From Oscillospiraceae bacterium (GTDB lineage: Bacteria > Bacillota > Clostridia > Oscillospirales > Oscillospiraceae), in contig JAFXTM010000005.1 of assembly GCA_017535865.1 (NCBI GenBank), positions 1 to 64,000 of the forward strand: a stretch of 64,000 bases of DNA, in the 5' to 3' direction. Of this stretch, positions 26,487-35,525 are shown one piece after another; within the stretch, counting starts at the first letter, position 1; every line of letters starts with the position of its first letter. A program made the position numbers and the translations under genes. A model generated the notes under the pieces. The model did not search any database. It was not told where the DNA came from and saw nothing but the letters and a program-made list of their open reading frames with translations.

Positions 26487-27206
26487 GTGAAGAACATGGA
26501 AAGCCATGTGTTTCAGCGTCATGAAATCAAATACCTGTTGAACAGCCAACAGCGCGCCGCTGTGGAAGTAGCCTTCTGCGGCCGTATGCTTCCCGACCCG
26601 CACGGGGAGAGCACGATCTGCAACGTCTACTACGACACACCGGACTTCCGGCTCGTACGCGCTTCGCTCGAGCAGCCGGTATACAAGGAAAAGCTCCGTC
26701 TGCGCAGTTACGGGCAGGTCTTTCCCGAGGAACAGGTCTTTCTCGAACTCAAAAAGAAGTATAAAGGTGTCGTCTACAAACGCCGCATTGAGCTCGCCGA
26801 GGACCGTGCCGCAGCCTTTATGATCGGTCTCTCCCCGCTCCCCTACGACAGTCAGATTGGGAATGAAATCGACTATTTTCGCCGCTTCTACACCGGCATC
26901 CAGCCCGCCGTGTATCTCTGTTATGACCGCTCCGCCTGGTTCTGTGCGGAGGACGCAAGCCTGCGCGCGACCTTCGACCGCAATATCCGCTGGCGGCAGA
27001 ATGAGATGGAACTGATTGCGGCGCCGGGCGGCGAGGCACTGCTGCTGCCGCACCAATCTCTCTTTGAGATCAAGACCGCCGGTGCCATTCCTCTGTGGCT
27101 TGTCGAAGCGCTGGACAAAGCCGGCGCGAAGAAAGCAAGCTTCTCCAAATACGGCGAAGCCTACAAAGTGTTCAGCAAAGAAAGGACAGGTGTCTGCTGT
27201 GCTTGA
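26487..27206 (+). CDS. VTC-domain protein (polyphosphate polymerase-like)
   Basis: About 239 residues. GTG 26487 has a good ribosome-site spacing (AAAGGA); ATG 26496 three codons on is the alternative. The sequence follows the VTC tunnel-domain pattern: FQRHEIKYLL at the N-terminus, YYDTPDFRLVRASLE, YKEKLRLRSYG, VFLELKKKYKGVVYKRR and FEIKTAGAIPLWL with KASFSKYGEAY at the end; the basic Lys/Arg residues of ELKKK and YKRR line the tunnel in yeast Vtc4. Yeast Vtc4 makes polyphosphate from ATP. The bacterial homologues in VTC-DUF4956 clusters have no settled function. It overlaps the DUF4956 gene by 8 bp. Confidence 0.88.
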   Translation: MKNMESHVFQRHEIKYLLNSQQRAAVEVAFCGRMLPDPHGESTICNVYYDTPDFRLVRASLEQPVYKEKLRLRSYGQVFPEEQVFLELKKKYKGVVYKRRIELAEDRAAAFMIGLSPLPYDSQIGNEIDYFRRFYTGIQPAVYLCYDRSAWFCAEDASLRATFDRNIRWRQNEMELIAAPGGEALLLPHQSLFEIKTAGAIPLWLVEALDKAGAKKASFSKYGEAYKVFSKERTGVCCA

Positions 27207-27888
27207 AAAACTCATCTCCCCTGTTTATAATACAGGCGAGTCGCTGAGCGCCTCCGCGTTTCTGATCGTGATACTGGCCGCGCTCGCCCTCGGTGCGCTT
27301 CATGCGCTGCTTTACGGTTACAACAACCGTTCTTCCAAGAGCTTCTCCGTCACGCTGGCCACTCTCCCGGCCATCGTTTGTGTCGTGATTCTGATGGTCA
27401 ACGGCAGTATCGGCGCAGGAGTTGCCGTGGCCGGTACCTTCTCGCTGGTCCGTTTCCGTTCCGCTCCGGGCTCCGCACGGGAGATCTCGGCGGTCTTCAC
27501 CTCCATGGCGCTCGGTCTTGCCTGCGGGCTTGGTTATCCTGGGCTTGCATTTCTGTTTGGGCTGATCCTCGCTGCCGTTGACACGATCTATGCACACACC
27601 GCCTTTGGGGAGCCGCATCTGGGCATCGTCCGCAAAAGCCTGCAGATCACCGTGCCGGAAATCCTCGAATACAACGGCGTCTTTGACGATATCTTTGCCC
27701 GATACACCGAGGAGGTCCGTCTCGTCCGCGTCAAAACCACGAATCTCGGGAGTCTGAATCGGCTGAGCTATGAGCTTACCATGAAAAAGCCAGGCACCGA
27801 GAAGGCCATGATCGACGAGCTTCGATGCCGCAACGGGAATCTGGAGATCTCGATCAGCGAGCAAGCTACTGACAGCAATGAACTCTGA
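27199..27888 (+). CDS. DUF4956 membrane protein
   Basis: About 229 residues starting at GTG 27199 (GTG 27190 also possible), inside the end of the VTC gene. Three or four helices at about 16-37, 50-75 and 100-130, with GYNNRSSKSFSVTL (about 40-53) and the conserved SLVRFRSAPGSAREISAVF (about 82-100) loop, both typical of DUF4956. A soluble alpha/beta C-terminal domain (about 150-229) follows. Members are nearly always next to VTC-domain genes, which suggests a joint membrane-linked process, perhaps polyanion synthesis or export; this is inference. Confidence 0.85.
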   Translation: MLEKLISPVYNTGESLSASAFLIVILAALALGALHALLYGYNNRSSKSFSVTLATLPAIVCVVILMVNGSIGAGVAVAGTFSLVRFRSAPGSAREISAVFTSMALGLACGLGYPGLAFLFGLILAAVDTIYAHTAFGEPHLGIVRKSLQITVPEILEYNGVFDDIFARYTEEVRLVRVKTTNLGSLNRLSYELTMKKPGTEKAMIDELRCRNGNLEISISEQATDSNEL

Positions 27889-27910
27889 TCTGTTCTGGAG
27901 GATTTCACAT

Positions 27911-29752
27911 ATGGGGAAAAAACACATTGCCTGCGTTCTGGTCATCCTGCTGACCATGAGCCTTTTGTCCGGCTGCGGCAGCATTGCCGTATCAACTGAA
28001 AGAACAGAACTTGCTGCCGGTGTCTCCGGTCCGGTCAGTACCGCCGTCACCGAAAGCGGCGTTTCCTTCTCGGACGATGAGATCGCGATCGAGCTGAGCG
28101 ACAGCGGCAGCCGTTGTGAAGACTCTTCCGTGCTGATAAACGGGAGCACCGTCACCATCACCTCTGCCGGGGACTATGTTCTGACAGGTTCCCTCTCGGA
28201 CGGACAGATCCTCATCAAAGCCCCGGACGACGCTAAGGTCAAGCTCATTCTGAACGGCGTCTCCATCATCAAAAAAGGTCACGCCGCAATCTACGCCGTA
28301 AATGCCGATAAGCTCGTGCTCTTCTCCACTGAGGGAAGCGAAAACCTGCTGCAGTCCACAGGCGACTTTGTCCAGTCCGATGAGGACAAGGTAGACGCCG
28401 CCGTCTTCGCCCGCTGTGATCTGACGCTCAGCGGCGACGGTATACTGAATATCAGCTGCCTGACGGGTCACGCAGTCGTGTCCAAAGACGATCTGAAGCT
28501 CAGAAGCGGCACCGTGAATCTGGAGGCTGCGTGCAAAGGTCTGTACGGCAAGGACAGCGTCACAATCGTGGGCGGCACGCTCAACGCCGACGTTGGCACC
28601 GACGGTCTGTATGCCGCCAACAGCGAGGACAGCGAGAAAGGCACGGTCACCATCGAGGGCGGCATACTGAACCTTCTTTGCCAGAAGGACGGCGTGGACG
28701 CGAGCGGTGATATCCGGATCGACGGCGGCACGCTGACAATCAGTGCCGGCAGCAACCAGGAAGGCAAGGGCATCAAGTCCGACGCAGATATCACGGTCAG
28801 CGGAGGCTGCGTCACCGTCAGCTCCGTAGACGACGCTATCCATGCCTCCGGTTCGGTCGAGCTGAGCGGCGGCGATCTCCTGCTCTCGACCGGGGACGAC
28901 GGCGTTCACGCGGACGATACGCTCGCGGTCAGCGGCGGCTGCGTCACCGTGAATCAAAGCTATGAAGGCATGGAAGCGCAGGTCATCATCGTCTCCGGCG
29001 GCACGATCCGCGTCAACGCCCGCGACGACGGTTTCAACGCTGCCGGTGGAAAGGACAGCTCCAACGACATGGGCTTTTTCGGCGGCGACCCCTTTCTCAC
29101 GGACAGCGACGCCTCTCTCACCATTTCTGGCGGCACCATCCATGTGAACGCGGAGGGCGACGGGCTCGATTCCAACGGCTACCTGTACATGAGCGGCGGC
29201 GAGGTCTATGTGAGCGGGCCTACAGACAGTGCCAACGGCGCTCTTGACTACGGGTTCGACGCTGTGATCAGCGGCGGCACCATCGTCGCAGTCGGCGCGG
29301 CGGGCATGGCGGAAAACTTTGGGCAAAACTCAAGCCAAGGCAGCATTCTCGTCAATCTCAGCTCACCCCAGCCCGCGGGCAGCATGGTCTATCTTCTTGA
29401 TAAAACGGGCACGGTCCTTGCAAGCTATGAACCTGAAAAGAGCTACACCTCGGTTGTGATCAGCACCCCCGGGCTCTCCGTGGGAGAGGATTATATCATA
29501 CTAGCGGGTGACGAGGAGATGGAAGTCTCGCTTATCGATCTGATCTATGGCAGCGGCGCTTTCATGGGCGGTATGGGTCCCGGCGGCTTCAACGGTTTCG
29601 GAAACTCCAGCGGGAGGCCGGAGTCGCAGATACCCGGCGGATTCCCACAGGGCAACCTTCCTCCGGATGGATTTCCGGAAGGCATCCCGCAGGGTGGATT
29701 ATCCGAGGGTGGCTCCAGGCCCGGCTGGAATAGCGCTTCCGATCTGTCATAG
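27911..29752 (+). CDS. Lipoprotein with DUF4353-type carbohydrate-binding beta-helix domain
   Basis: 613 residues from ATG 27911, with GGAGG 9 nt upstream. Signal peptide with lipobox (LLSGC, Cys about 18). Residues about 70-510 contain many short repeats of the form ISGGTI/VSGGCVTV... with D-G-(L/V/I)-(D/H/N)-A turns, giving a right-handed beta-helix pattern as in Cthe_2159-like pectin/cellulose-binding proteins. The last 80 residues are Gly/Pro-rich (GGMGPGGFNGFG, PQGNLPPDGFPEG). Surface-exposed. It follows the DUF4956 gene by 22 bp and completes a VTC / DUF4956 / binding-lipoprotein trio, a grouping I have seen in other clostridia. Confidence 0.85.
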   Translation: MGKKHIACVLVILLTMSLLSGCGSIAVSTERTELAAGVSGPVSTAVTESGVSFSDDEIAIELSDSGSRCEDSSVLINGSTVTITSAGDYVLTGSLSDGQILIKAPDDAKVKLILNGVSIIKKGHAAIYAVNADKLVLFSTEGSENLLQSTGDFVQSDEDKVDAAVFARCDLTLSGDGILNISCLTGHAVVSKDDLKLRSGTVNLEAACKGLYGKDSVTIVGGTLNADVGTDGLYAANSEDSEKGTVTIEGGILNLLCQKDGVDASGDIRIDGGTLTISAGSNQEGKGIKSDADITVSGGCVTVSSVDDAIHASGSVELSGGDLLLSTGDDGVHADDTLAVSGGCVTVNQSYEGMEAQVIIVSGGTIRVNARDDGFNAAGGKDSSNDMGFFGGDPFLTDSDASLTISGGTIHVNAEGDGLDSNGYLYMSGGEVYVSGPTDSANGALDYGFDAVISGGTIVAVGAAGMAENFGQNSSQGSILVNLSSPQPAGSMVYLLDKTGTVLASYEPEKSYTSVVISTPGLSVGEDYIILAGDEEMEVSLIDLIYGSGAFMGGMGPGGFNGFGNSSGRPESQIPGGFPQGNLPPDGFPEGIPQGGLSEGGSRPGWNSASDLS

Positions 29753-29773
29753 GCAGGACTTCAGAACAATAAC

Positions 29774-29810
29774 AGCGAGGGTGTGAACCAGTGTTCATGC
29801 CCCGCTTTTT
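29774..29810 (+). terminator. Terminator after the beta-helix lipoprotein gene
   Basis: Imperfect stem agcg.ggg.tgtgaac paired with gttca.tgccccgct (one bulged A), followed by five T residues. Confidence 0.75.
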
Positions 29811-29811
29811 G

Positions 29812-29840
29812 TTGACCACTGCGGTAAACTGTGGTAAGGT
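29812..29840 (+). promoter_or_regulatory. Promoter of galKT
   Basis: TTGACC (29812-29817), 17-bp spacer, TAAGGT (29835-29840). Begins right after the preceding terminator. Confidence 0.65.
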
Positions 29841-29870
29841 AAAGAAAATGAAAAAACGTCGGAGGCAGAT

Positions 29871-31049
29871 ATGTACGAGCTGATGAAACAGAAATTTCAG
29901 AACACATTTCACCGCGAAGCTCAGTTTCTTTTCTCCGCGCCGGGACGAACGGAACTGAGCGGAAACCACACCGACCATCAGCTCGGAAAAGTGTTGGCCG
30001 GCGCTGTCGATCTCGACACAGTGGCGGCTTTGGCCCTCAACGGCGAGCCGGTCATCCGCGTTCTCTCGGAGGGCTACCCCCTCTGCGAGATCACGCTCGA
30101 CGATCTCTCCGTCCGACCAGAGGAGACAGGAACGACCGCTGCGCTCATCCGCGGCACCGCCGCCGGGATCGCAGCACGCGACTGTACCATTCCCGGCTTT
30201 GACGCCTATGTGACCAGCCGCGTGCTGGCCGGAAGCGGTCTCTCCTCCTCCGCCGCTTTTGAGGTGCTCTTCGGCACTATTCTCAATCATCTGACCGATG
30301 CCGGACTTGACGCTCTGCAAATCGCGCAGCTCGGGCAGTATGCCGAAAATGTGTATTTCGGCAAGCCCTGCGGCCTGCTGGACCAGGCTGCGTCCTCTCT
30401 CGGCGGGGTCATCACCATCGACTTCGCAGACGAGACGGCCCCGCTGGTCGAACGCCTGGACCTGGATCTGGCCGGTTTCGGCTACGCGCTATGCATCGTC
30501 GACAGCGGTGCCGACCACGCTGGGCTGACCGACGAATATGCCGCGATCCCGGGGGAGCTCAAGATCGTCAGCGCCCATTTCGGCAAAAACCATCTGCGCG
30601 AAGTCCCGGAGGATTCCTTTTACGCCGAATTGCCGGCACTGCGCCGTGAAGCCGGTGACCGGGCGGTGCTGCGCGCTATCCATATCTATGAGGAAAACCG
30701 CCGCGTCACCGAACAGGTTGCCGCGCTCAAGCGTGGAGACTTCGACCGTTTTCTGGAGCTGGTCAAGGCCTCCGGCCGCTCCTCCTGGATGTATCTGCAG
30801 AACGTGATCCCAGCCGGCTGTAAGGAGCATCAGGATCTGGCCATCTCGCTTGCTCTGGCAGAAAAGCTGCTCGGCGGCCGCGGAGCCTTCCGTGTCCACG
30901 GCGGTGGATTTGCCGGAACGATCCAGGCCTTTGTGCCGCTGGATATTCTGGAGGACTTCCGCGCCGGCATGGATGCCGTACTGGGTGCCGGAAGCTGTCA
31001 TGTACTCTCCATCCGATCTGAGGGTGGCATTTTGCTGGAGGAAATATGA
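29871..31049 (+). CDS. galK: Galactokinase
   Basis: 392 residues, full length for the GHMP kinase GalK. APGRTELSGNHTDHQ (about 24-38) is the galactokinase signature, GSGLSSSAAFE (about 122-132) the ATP-binding loop and HGGGFAGTIQAF (about 344-355) motif III. It phosphorylates galactose at C1 in the Leloir pathway. The stop overlaps the galT start (ATGA). No galE or transporter is in this window. Confidence 0.96.
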   Translation: MYELMKQKFQNTFHREAQFLFSAPGRTELSGNHTDHQLGKVLAGAVDLDTVAALALNGEPVIRVLSEGYPLCEITLDDLSVRPEETGTTAALIRGTAAGIAARDCTIPGFDAYVTSRVLAGSGLSSSAAFEVLFGTILNHLTDAGLDALQIAQLGQYAENVYFGKPCGLLDQAASSLGGVITIDFADETAPLVERLDLDLAGFGYALCIVDSGADHAGLTDEYAAIPGELKIVSAHFGKNHLREVPEDSFYAELPALRREAGDRAVLRAIHIYEENRRVTEQVAALKRGDFDRFLELVKASGRSSWMYLQNVIPAGCKEHQDLAISLALAEKLLGGRGAFRVHGGGFAGTIQAFVPLDILEDFRAGMDAVLGAGSCHVLSIRSEGGILLEEI

Positions 31050-32536
31050 AAGCTGCAATCGATGCGCTGATCCGTTACGGTCTGCACACCGGGCTGATCC
31101 GTGAGGGAGACGAGGTCTTTGTCTTTAACCGCCTGCTGGAGATCCTTCGGCTGGACGAGGCATCCGAAACCGGCGACCCCGCCCCGGATACGCTGGCCGC
31201 GATCCTGGAACGGCTGACAGACGACGCAGTGAGCCGCGGCGTCTGTGAGGACAATATCACCGCACGTGACCTCTTCGATACTGCTCTGATGGGTGCGCTG
31301 ACCCCCTGGCCGCACGAGGTGCGGGAGCGTTTCTCCCTGCTTTACGCCGAAAGCCCGTTGGCCGCGACCGACTGGTATTACCGTTTCAGCTGCGACACCA
31401 ACTATATCCGCCGCGACCGTATCGCGAAAGACGTAAAGTGGGTCTATAACAGCGAATATGGTCCGCTCGACATCACGATCAACCTTTCCAAGCCGGAAAA
31501 GGACCCTCGCGCCATCGCCGCCGCGCGGCTCGCGCCGCAGGCCGGATATCCAAAATGCCAGCTCTGTGCAGAGAACGAGGGATATGCCGGACGCATGAAT
31601 CACCCTGCCCGACAGAACCACCGCGTCATCCCGGTGACAATCGCCGGCTCCCCCTGGTATTGGCAGTACTCGCCCTACGTCTACTACAACGAGCACTGCA
31701 TCGTCTTCAATGCCGAGCACACACCCATGAAGGTGGACAAGGCAGCTTTTCGCAAGCTCTTTGATTTCATCACGCTGTTCCCCCACTACTTTGTCGGCTC
31801 GAATGCCGATCTGCCTATCGTGGGCGGTTCGATCCTGAGCCACGACCACTTTCAGGGCGGACATTATGAGTTCGCGATGGCCAAAGCGCCGGATGAAACA
31901 GAGCTTGTTTTCAAGGGCTTTGAGGATGTGCGTGCCGATATCGTTAAATGGCCGATGAGCGTCATCCGACTCACCGCTGACGAACGGGAGCGCATCGTGG
32001 AGCTGGCCGACAAGATCCTCGGCTGTTGGCGCGGGTATACCGACGAGTCGGCCATGATCTACTCGGAGACCGAGGGCACGCCCCACAACACCATCACGCC
32101 CATCGCCCGCCGTCGCGGAAGCGCCTACCAGCTCGATCTGGTGCTGCGCAACAACCTGACCACCGAAGACTATCCCCTTGGGCTTTACCATCCGCATCAG
32201 GAGCTGCACCATATCAAGAAAGAAAACATAGGGCTTATTGAGGTCATGGGTCTCGCGGTGCTCCCCTCCCGGCTCAAGACGGAGCTGGCCGTCTTGAAGG
32301 AAGCCATGCTCGAGGGCCGCGATCTGCGCGCCGATCCCATGCTGGCACAGCATGCGGACTGGGCAGAACAGATCCTTCGTACACGTGTCTTTCAATCTGA
32401 AAACGCCGATGCCATTCTCCGCGAAGAAGTCGGGCGCGTGTTCATGAAAGTGCTCGAGCACGCAGGCGTCTACAAACGCGACGAGGCAGGCCGTGCCGCA
32501 TTCCTGCGCTTTATTGATTATGTAAACCAATCATAA
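31046..32536 (+). CDS. galT: UDP-glucose-hexose-1-phosphate uridylyltransferase, Firmicutes type
   Basis: 496 residues, the length of the Firmicutes (type 2) GalT rather than the 350-residue enterobacterial form. GGSILSHDHFQGG (about 261-273) carries the H-x-H catalytic motif with the uridylylated His. YPKCQLCAENEGYAGR (about 169-184) is the conserved Cys segment. Converts galactose-1-phosphate + UDP-glucose to glucose-1-phosphate + UDP-galactose. Cotranslated with galK. Confidence 0.96.
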   Translation: MKAAIDALIRYGLHTGLIREGDEVFVFNRLLEILRLDEASETGDPAPDTLAAILERLTDDAVSRGVCEDNITARDLFDTALMGALTPWPHEVRERFSLLYAESPLAATDWYYRFSCDTNYIRRDRIAKDVKWVYNSEYGPLDITINLSKPEKDPRAIAAARLAPQAGYPKCQLCAENEGYAGRMNHPARQNHRVIPVTIAGSPWYWQYSPYVYYNEHCIVFNAEHTPMKVDKAAFRKLFDFITLFPHYFVGSNADLPIVGGSILSHDHFQGGHYEFAMAKAPDETELVFKGFEDVRADIVKWPMSVIRLTADERERIVELADKILGCWRGYTDESAMIYSETEGTPHNTITPIARRRGSAYQLDLVLRNNLTTEDYPLGLYHPHQELHHIKKENIGLIEVMGLAVLPSRLKTELAVLKEAMLEGRDLRADPMLAQHADWAEQILRTRVFQSENADAILREEVGRVFMKVLEHAGVYKRDEAGRAAFLRFIDYVNQS

Positions 32537-32552
32537 ACAAAAGGAAAAGAAC

Positions 32553-32585
32553 CCGCCGAGGCGCTGTTCAAAAGCGCGTCGGCGG
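32553..32585 (+). terminator. Terminator between galT and the convergent LRR gene
   Basis: Stem ccgccga.gcgct / agcgc.tcggcgg with one G:G mismatch, followed by attcatttta. It lies 16 bp after galT and 8 bp before the end of the LRR gene on the other strand. Confidence 0.75.
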
Positions 32586-32592
32586 ATTCATT

Positions 32593-34653
32593 TTATGCAT
32601 CGAGAACGATCTCACAGTTGGGAAGTGCAAATTGCAGCTCAAAGATCTGATCATCCGTCAGGCCGCAGCTGCCTACGTTCAGCCATCTGAGAGAGTCCAT
32701 TGATTTAAGCACGTGGATCCCATTCAGAGGGTTTCCGTACAGGTTCAGACGCTCCAGCCCGGTCAATGCAGAAAGAGGCGACAAATTGCTGAGCTGGTTG
32801 AAAGACAGATTCACTTCCAGCAGGGACGAGCGGCTCGCACTGATCTGAAGGGCATAAAGGTTGCTGATGCGGTTGCGGCTCAGATTCAGCCTCTCGAGGC
32901 AGTTCAAGCGCTCCAGTCCGCTCAGATCCTCGATCTCCAGCCCGCTCAGATCCAGCTCCGTCACGTTGCTCTCCACACTCACTCCTTCGATTTTGATCGT
33001 ATAGACGAGTTCCGTGTGACTGATCGAACAATCGGGAAGATTGGATTTGAGCACACCGTAGGCTTCGTTGCCAAGGTCAGGATTATCGTCAAGGACAAGC
33101 TTTTTCAGTGTGGTCAAGCAGGACAGATAATACAGATCCTCATCCTGCAGCCCCGTTTGGGCTACATTCAGGGAGCTGAGATTGGAAAGATGGCGCAGGC
33201 CGCTGAAATCCGCAATGGGGTTTCCGGACAGGTCGAGCGTCTGAAGTGCAGTCATGGTGCTCAGGGCCGAAGTATCCGTCAGGGCATTGTCAGCGGCTTT
33301 CAAGCGGTACAGCGTCTCGATCCCCATCAGAGGGCGCAGGTCGCTGACCTGGTTGGAAGAGATATTAAGCGTATTCAGCTTCGGCAGATTCATCAGTCCC
33401 TGCAGATTGCTGATCTCATTACCGCTCAGGTCGAGGCGCGTCAGCTCCTTGCACAGCGCGAGCACACTGATATCGCGCACACCGCAGCTGCTCAGATCCA
33501 GTTCCTCCACGTCGGAACGGAAAGTCTGGCCGCCCAGGCTGATCACCAGAATGTTCTCCTCCTCCGCATCACTCAGGATCGCACAGGCGGGCAGCGCCGC
33601 GGCAAGCGCGGCTCTTTCATTCTCCTCAACGCCGCAGCCTTGAATGCTCAGCAGCGTCAGATTGCTCAGCCCATACAGCGGCGTGAGATCACTCAGTGGA
33701 TTCCGGTCCAGATAGAGCTCCCGCAATCCGGTCATGCCGGACAGCGGGCTAAGATCCGAGATCCGGTTGCCGCTGAGGTTAAGAATGTCCAGACTGCCGA
33801 GCTGAGCCAGCGGGGAAAAATCCCGGATCTGATTGTCGATCAGCGAGAGGCTGTCCAGCGCATAGAGCTGAACGATCTCCGCCAGATCTTCATCCCGGAG
33901 ATTTCGGTCATCCAGGACCAGATCCGTGGAATCCGGCGGAAGAAGAATCCCCAGCACCGTCACAGTATCAGCTGTCCTCTGCAGAGCCCGCTGCTGTTCG
34001 AGTCTCTGGATCTCCTCGGAGGCCCAGGTATCAGAGGCATCGACCGAGCGAAGCAGTTCGAGTGCTTTATCCAGCATCCCTGTCTTTTCATAACAGGTCG
34101 CCATCAATTTCAGGCACTCGTCCGTCTCCTCGACGGAGGCAGCACGGCGCAGATAGCGGAGCGCATTGTCCAGATCGGCCTGGTCATAGGCCTCGATGGC
34201 CTTCGCCATGTTTTTCTCGTAGACGCCCGCGTCGATCGGCTGACGAGAAGCGATCGCAACCGCCCCGAGAAGCAGCGCCGCGACAATTGCGGCGGCAAAG
34301 AAAATCAGGCGGCGGGAAGGTTTCCAGCGTTTCCGTTCCATAAAAGCGGGCCGCTCCACACGAATGTGGCCGGTCCTTGGCGGCATCGCAGGGTCCGCAC
34401 GATTCGTTGCCGTACGGGGAGGCCGATCTGGGATGCGCGATCTTTTAGGGGTCAACCCTGTTCCCATCCGTTTTCTTTCCTGTTCCGTCTCTAAACCGCG
34501 TTTCTCATGGCCTGGCGTCTCCTGTCTTTTATGGAGGCGCGCACGGAGTACAAACGGTTTTTCCCGTTTTTTCGGGCGAGAGGAAGACTGCCGCTTCGGA
34601 GTCCCGGACACCGCCTCGGCGGTGTGGGCGCCGGTATAGCGGATCTTTCTCAT
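32593..34653 (-). CDS. Membrane-anchored leucine-rich-repeat protein (internalin-like LRR)
   Basis: 686 residues. Residues 1-112 are very basic and Pro-rich (likely cytoplasmic), one helix spans about 115-137, and the rest is extracytoplasmic. About 145-215 contains a short TPR-like pair (AYDQADLDNALRYLRRAA, CYEKTGMLDKALELL). From about 245 onward there are some 15 internalin-type LRRs of about 22 residues (L.LSGN.I.D.SPL) in three blocks, each introduced by a more divergent strand (VLDDRNLRDEDL, ISLGGQTFRSDVEELDLSSCGV, ESNVTELDLSGLEIEDLSGL). The start overlaps the stop of the gene at 34650 (ATGA). Probably protein-binding; partner unknown. Confidence 0.82.
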   Translation of the reverse strand: MRKIRYTGAHTAEAVSGTPKRQSSSRPKKREKPFVLRARLHKRQETPGHEKRGLETEQERKRMGTGLTPKRSRIPDRPPRTATNRADPAMPPRTGHIRVERPAFMERKRWKPSRRLIFFAAAIVAALLLGAVAIASRQPIDAGVYEKNMAKAIEAYDQADLDNALRYLRRAASVEETDECLKLMATCYEKTGMLDKALELLRSVDASDTWASEEIQRLEQQRALQRTADTVTVLGILLPPDSTDLVLDDRNLRDEDLAEIVQLYALDSLSLIDNQIRDFSPLAQLGSLDILNLSGNRISDLSPLSGMTGLRELYLDRNPLSDLTPLYGLSNLTLLSIQGCGVEENERAALAAALPACAILSDAEEENILVISLGGQTFRSDVEELDLSSCGVRDISVLALCKELTRLDLSGNEISNLQGLMNLPKLNTLNISSNQVSDLRPLMGIETLYRLKAADNALTDTSALSTMTALQTLDLSGNPIADFSGLRHLSNLSSLNVAQTGLQDEDLYYLSCLTTLKKLVLDDNPDLGNEAYGVLKSNLPDCSISHTELVYTIKIEGVSVESNVTELDLSGLEIEDLSGLERLNCLERLNLSRNRISNLYALQISASRSSLLEVNLSFNQLSNLSPLSALTGLERLNLYGNPLNGIHVLKSMDSLRWLNVGSCGLTDDQIFELQFALPNCEIVLDA

Positions 34654-35384
34654 AAGCTGTTGTCGTCAGGGGAACTGTCGCTCGTCATGAATGTCGGATT
34701 GTTCTCCGGCATAGGCGCATCCGAAGCAGGCCCCTGAGACGTGGACGGGAACGGCAGCGGAGCAGACGAAGACCCGGAGGCGGACGAGGCGGAAGCAGGG
34801 GGCGGTGAGAGCGGTGCTTCCTTGCCCTTGCGATCGCGGCTGCGCTTCCGGATACCGAGCGCCAGAAGGGTCATCGCAAGCAGCACGCACAGGAGGCTGA
34901 TCTCCCGCATGCCGGAGGCAAAGGTCGCCGGCTGCTCGACATTCTGCAGGATCAACACGTCCCGGTAAAAGGCGCGGTACAGAAAGGGAACGGCAAAGAG
35001 GAGCACCAGCAGCCATCTGGCGCGTATCAGTGACAGGACTGTCCCCACATACAGGACGGTCGCCAGCACGCAGTAGGCGATCCCGATCATCATCACGATG
35101 CGGTCCTCCACAAACCATGCCTGCAGACCGTAGAACGCAATCCCGCCGAGGAACGGGAGGATCGTCACCCACAGGGCTTTATTGCCCAGCAGAGAGAGAA
35201 GCAGGACAAATAGGAAGAAGCTCGCAACCGGCAGCAGAATCTGCGTAAGGGCATAAACCCGATCGTTCCACAGCCCCCAGCAGGCGATAAACTGGAACAC
35301 CGTAGCCAGCGCCAGCAGGACAACAGCACTATGCGCCCAGAAGCTGTTGTTGTCTACATAGAATTTAGTCCTCGGGTTATCCAT
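34650..35384 (-). CDS. Multi-pass membrane protein with Ser/Pro-rich tail, unknown function
   Basis: 244 residues from ATG 35384 (GGGAGGGG upstream). About six hydrophobic segments (about 15-35, 42-62, 66-85, 94-115, 118-140, 160-178), then a basic segment (RKRSRDRKGKE) and a Ser/Ala/Pro-rich, disordered C-terminal 55 residues. It is co-translated with the LRR protein, so the two may form a membrane complex. I recognise no family. Confidence 0.65.
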   Translation of the reverse strand: MDNPRTKFYVDNNSFWAHSAVVLLALATVFQFIACWGLWNDRVYALTQILLPVASFFLFVLLLSLLGNKALWVTILPFLGGIAFYGLQAWFVEDRIVMMIGIAYCVLATVLYVGTVLSLIRARWLLVLLFAVPFLYRAFYRDVLILQNVEQPATFASGMREISLLCVLLAMTLLALGIRKRSRDRKGKEAPLSPPPASASSASGSSSAPLPFPSTSQGPASDAPMPENNPTFMTSDSSPDDNSL

Positions 35385-35438
35385 GGTTTTCCCCTCCCGT
35401 ATATATCGAATCACATTGTTATCCCTTTGTAATTTATC

Positions 35439-35467
35439 AGTATAGCATAAGCTGTTCCAATGCGCAA
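35439..35467 (-). promoter_or_regulatory. Promoter of the membrane protein-LRR operon
   Basis: On the minus strand TTGCGC (35467-35462), 17-bp spacer, TATACT (35444-35439). Confidence 0.6.
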
Positions 35468-35491
35468 GAAAAAGGATTCTCGCCTGAGGGA

Positions 35492-35523
35492 AAAGCCGTC
35501 GGTCCGTCTGGGCCGGCGGCTTT
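35492..35523 (-). terminator. Terminator of the DUF1015 gene
   Basis: Stem aaagccg.cggtcc/gggccg.cggcttt; the minus-strand side ends in a short T run. Just after the stop of the DUF1015 gene. Confidence 0.7.
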
Positions 35524-35525
35524 GG

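Noticed and set aside
24468..27206. Plus-strand 912-residue reading frame across the GH31 gene
   Set aside because: Everything before 26487 is antisense to a well-supported GH31 gene with promoter and ribosome site; only the last 239 codons are the real VTC protein.
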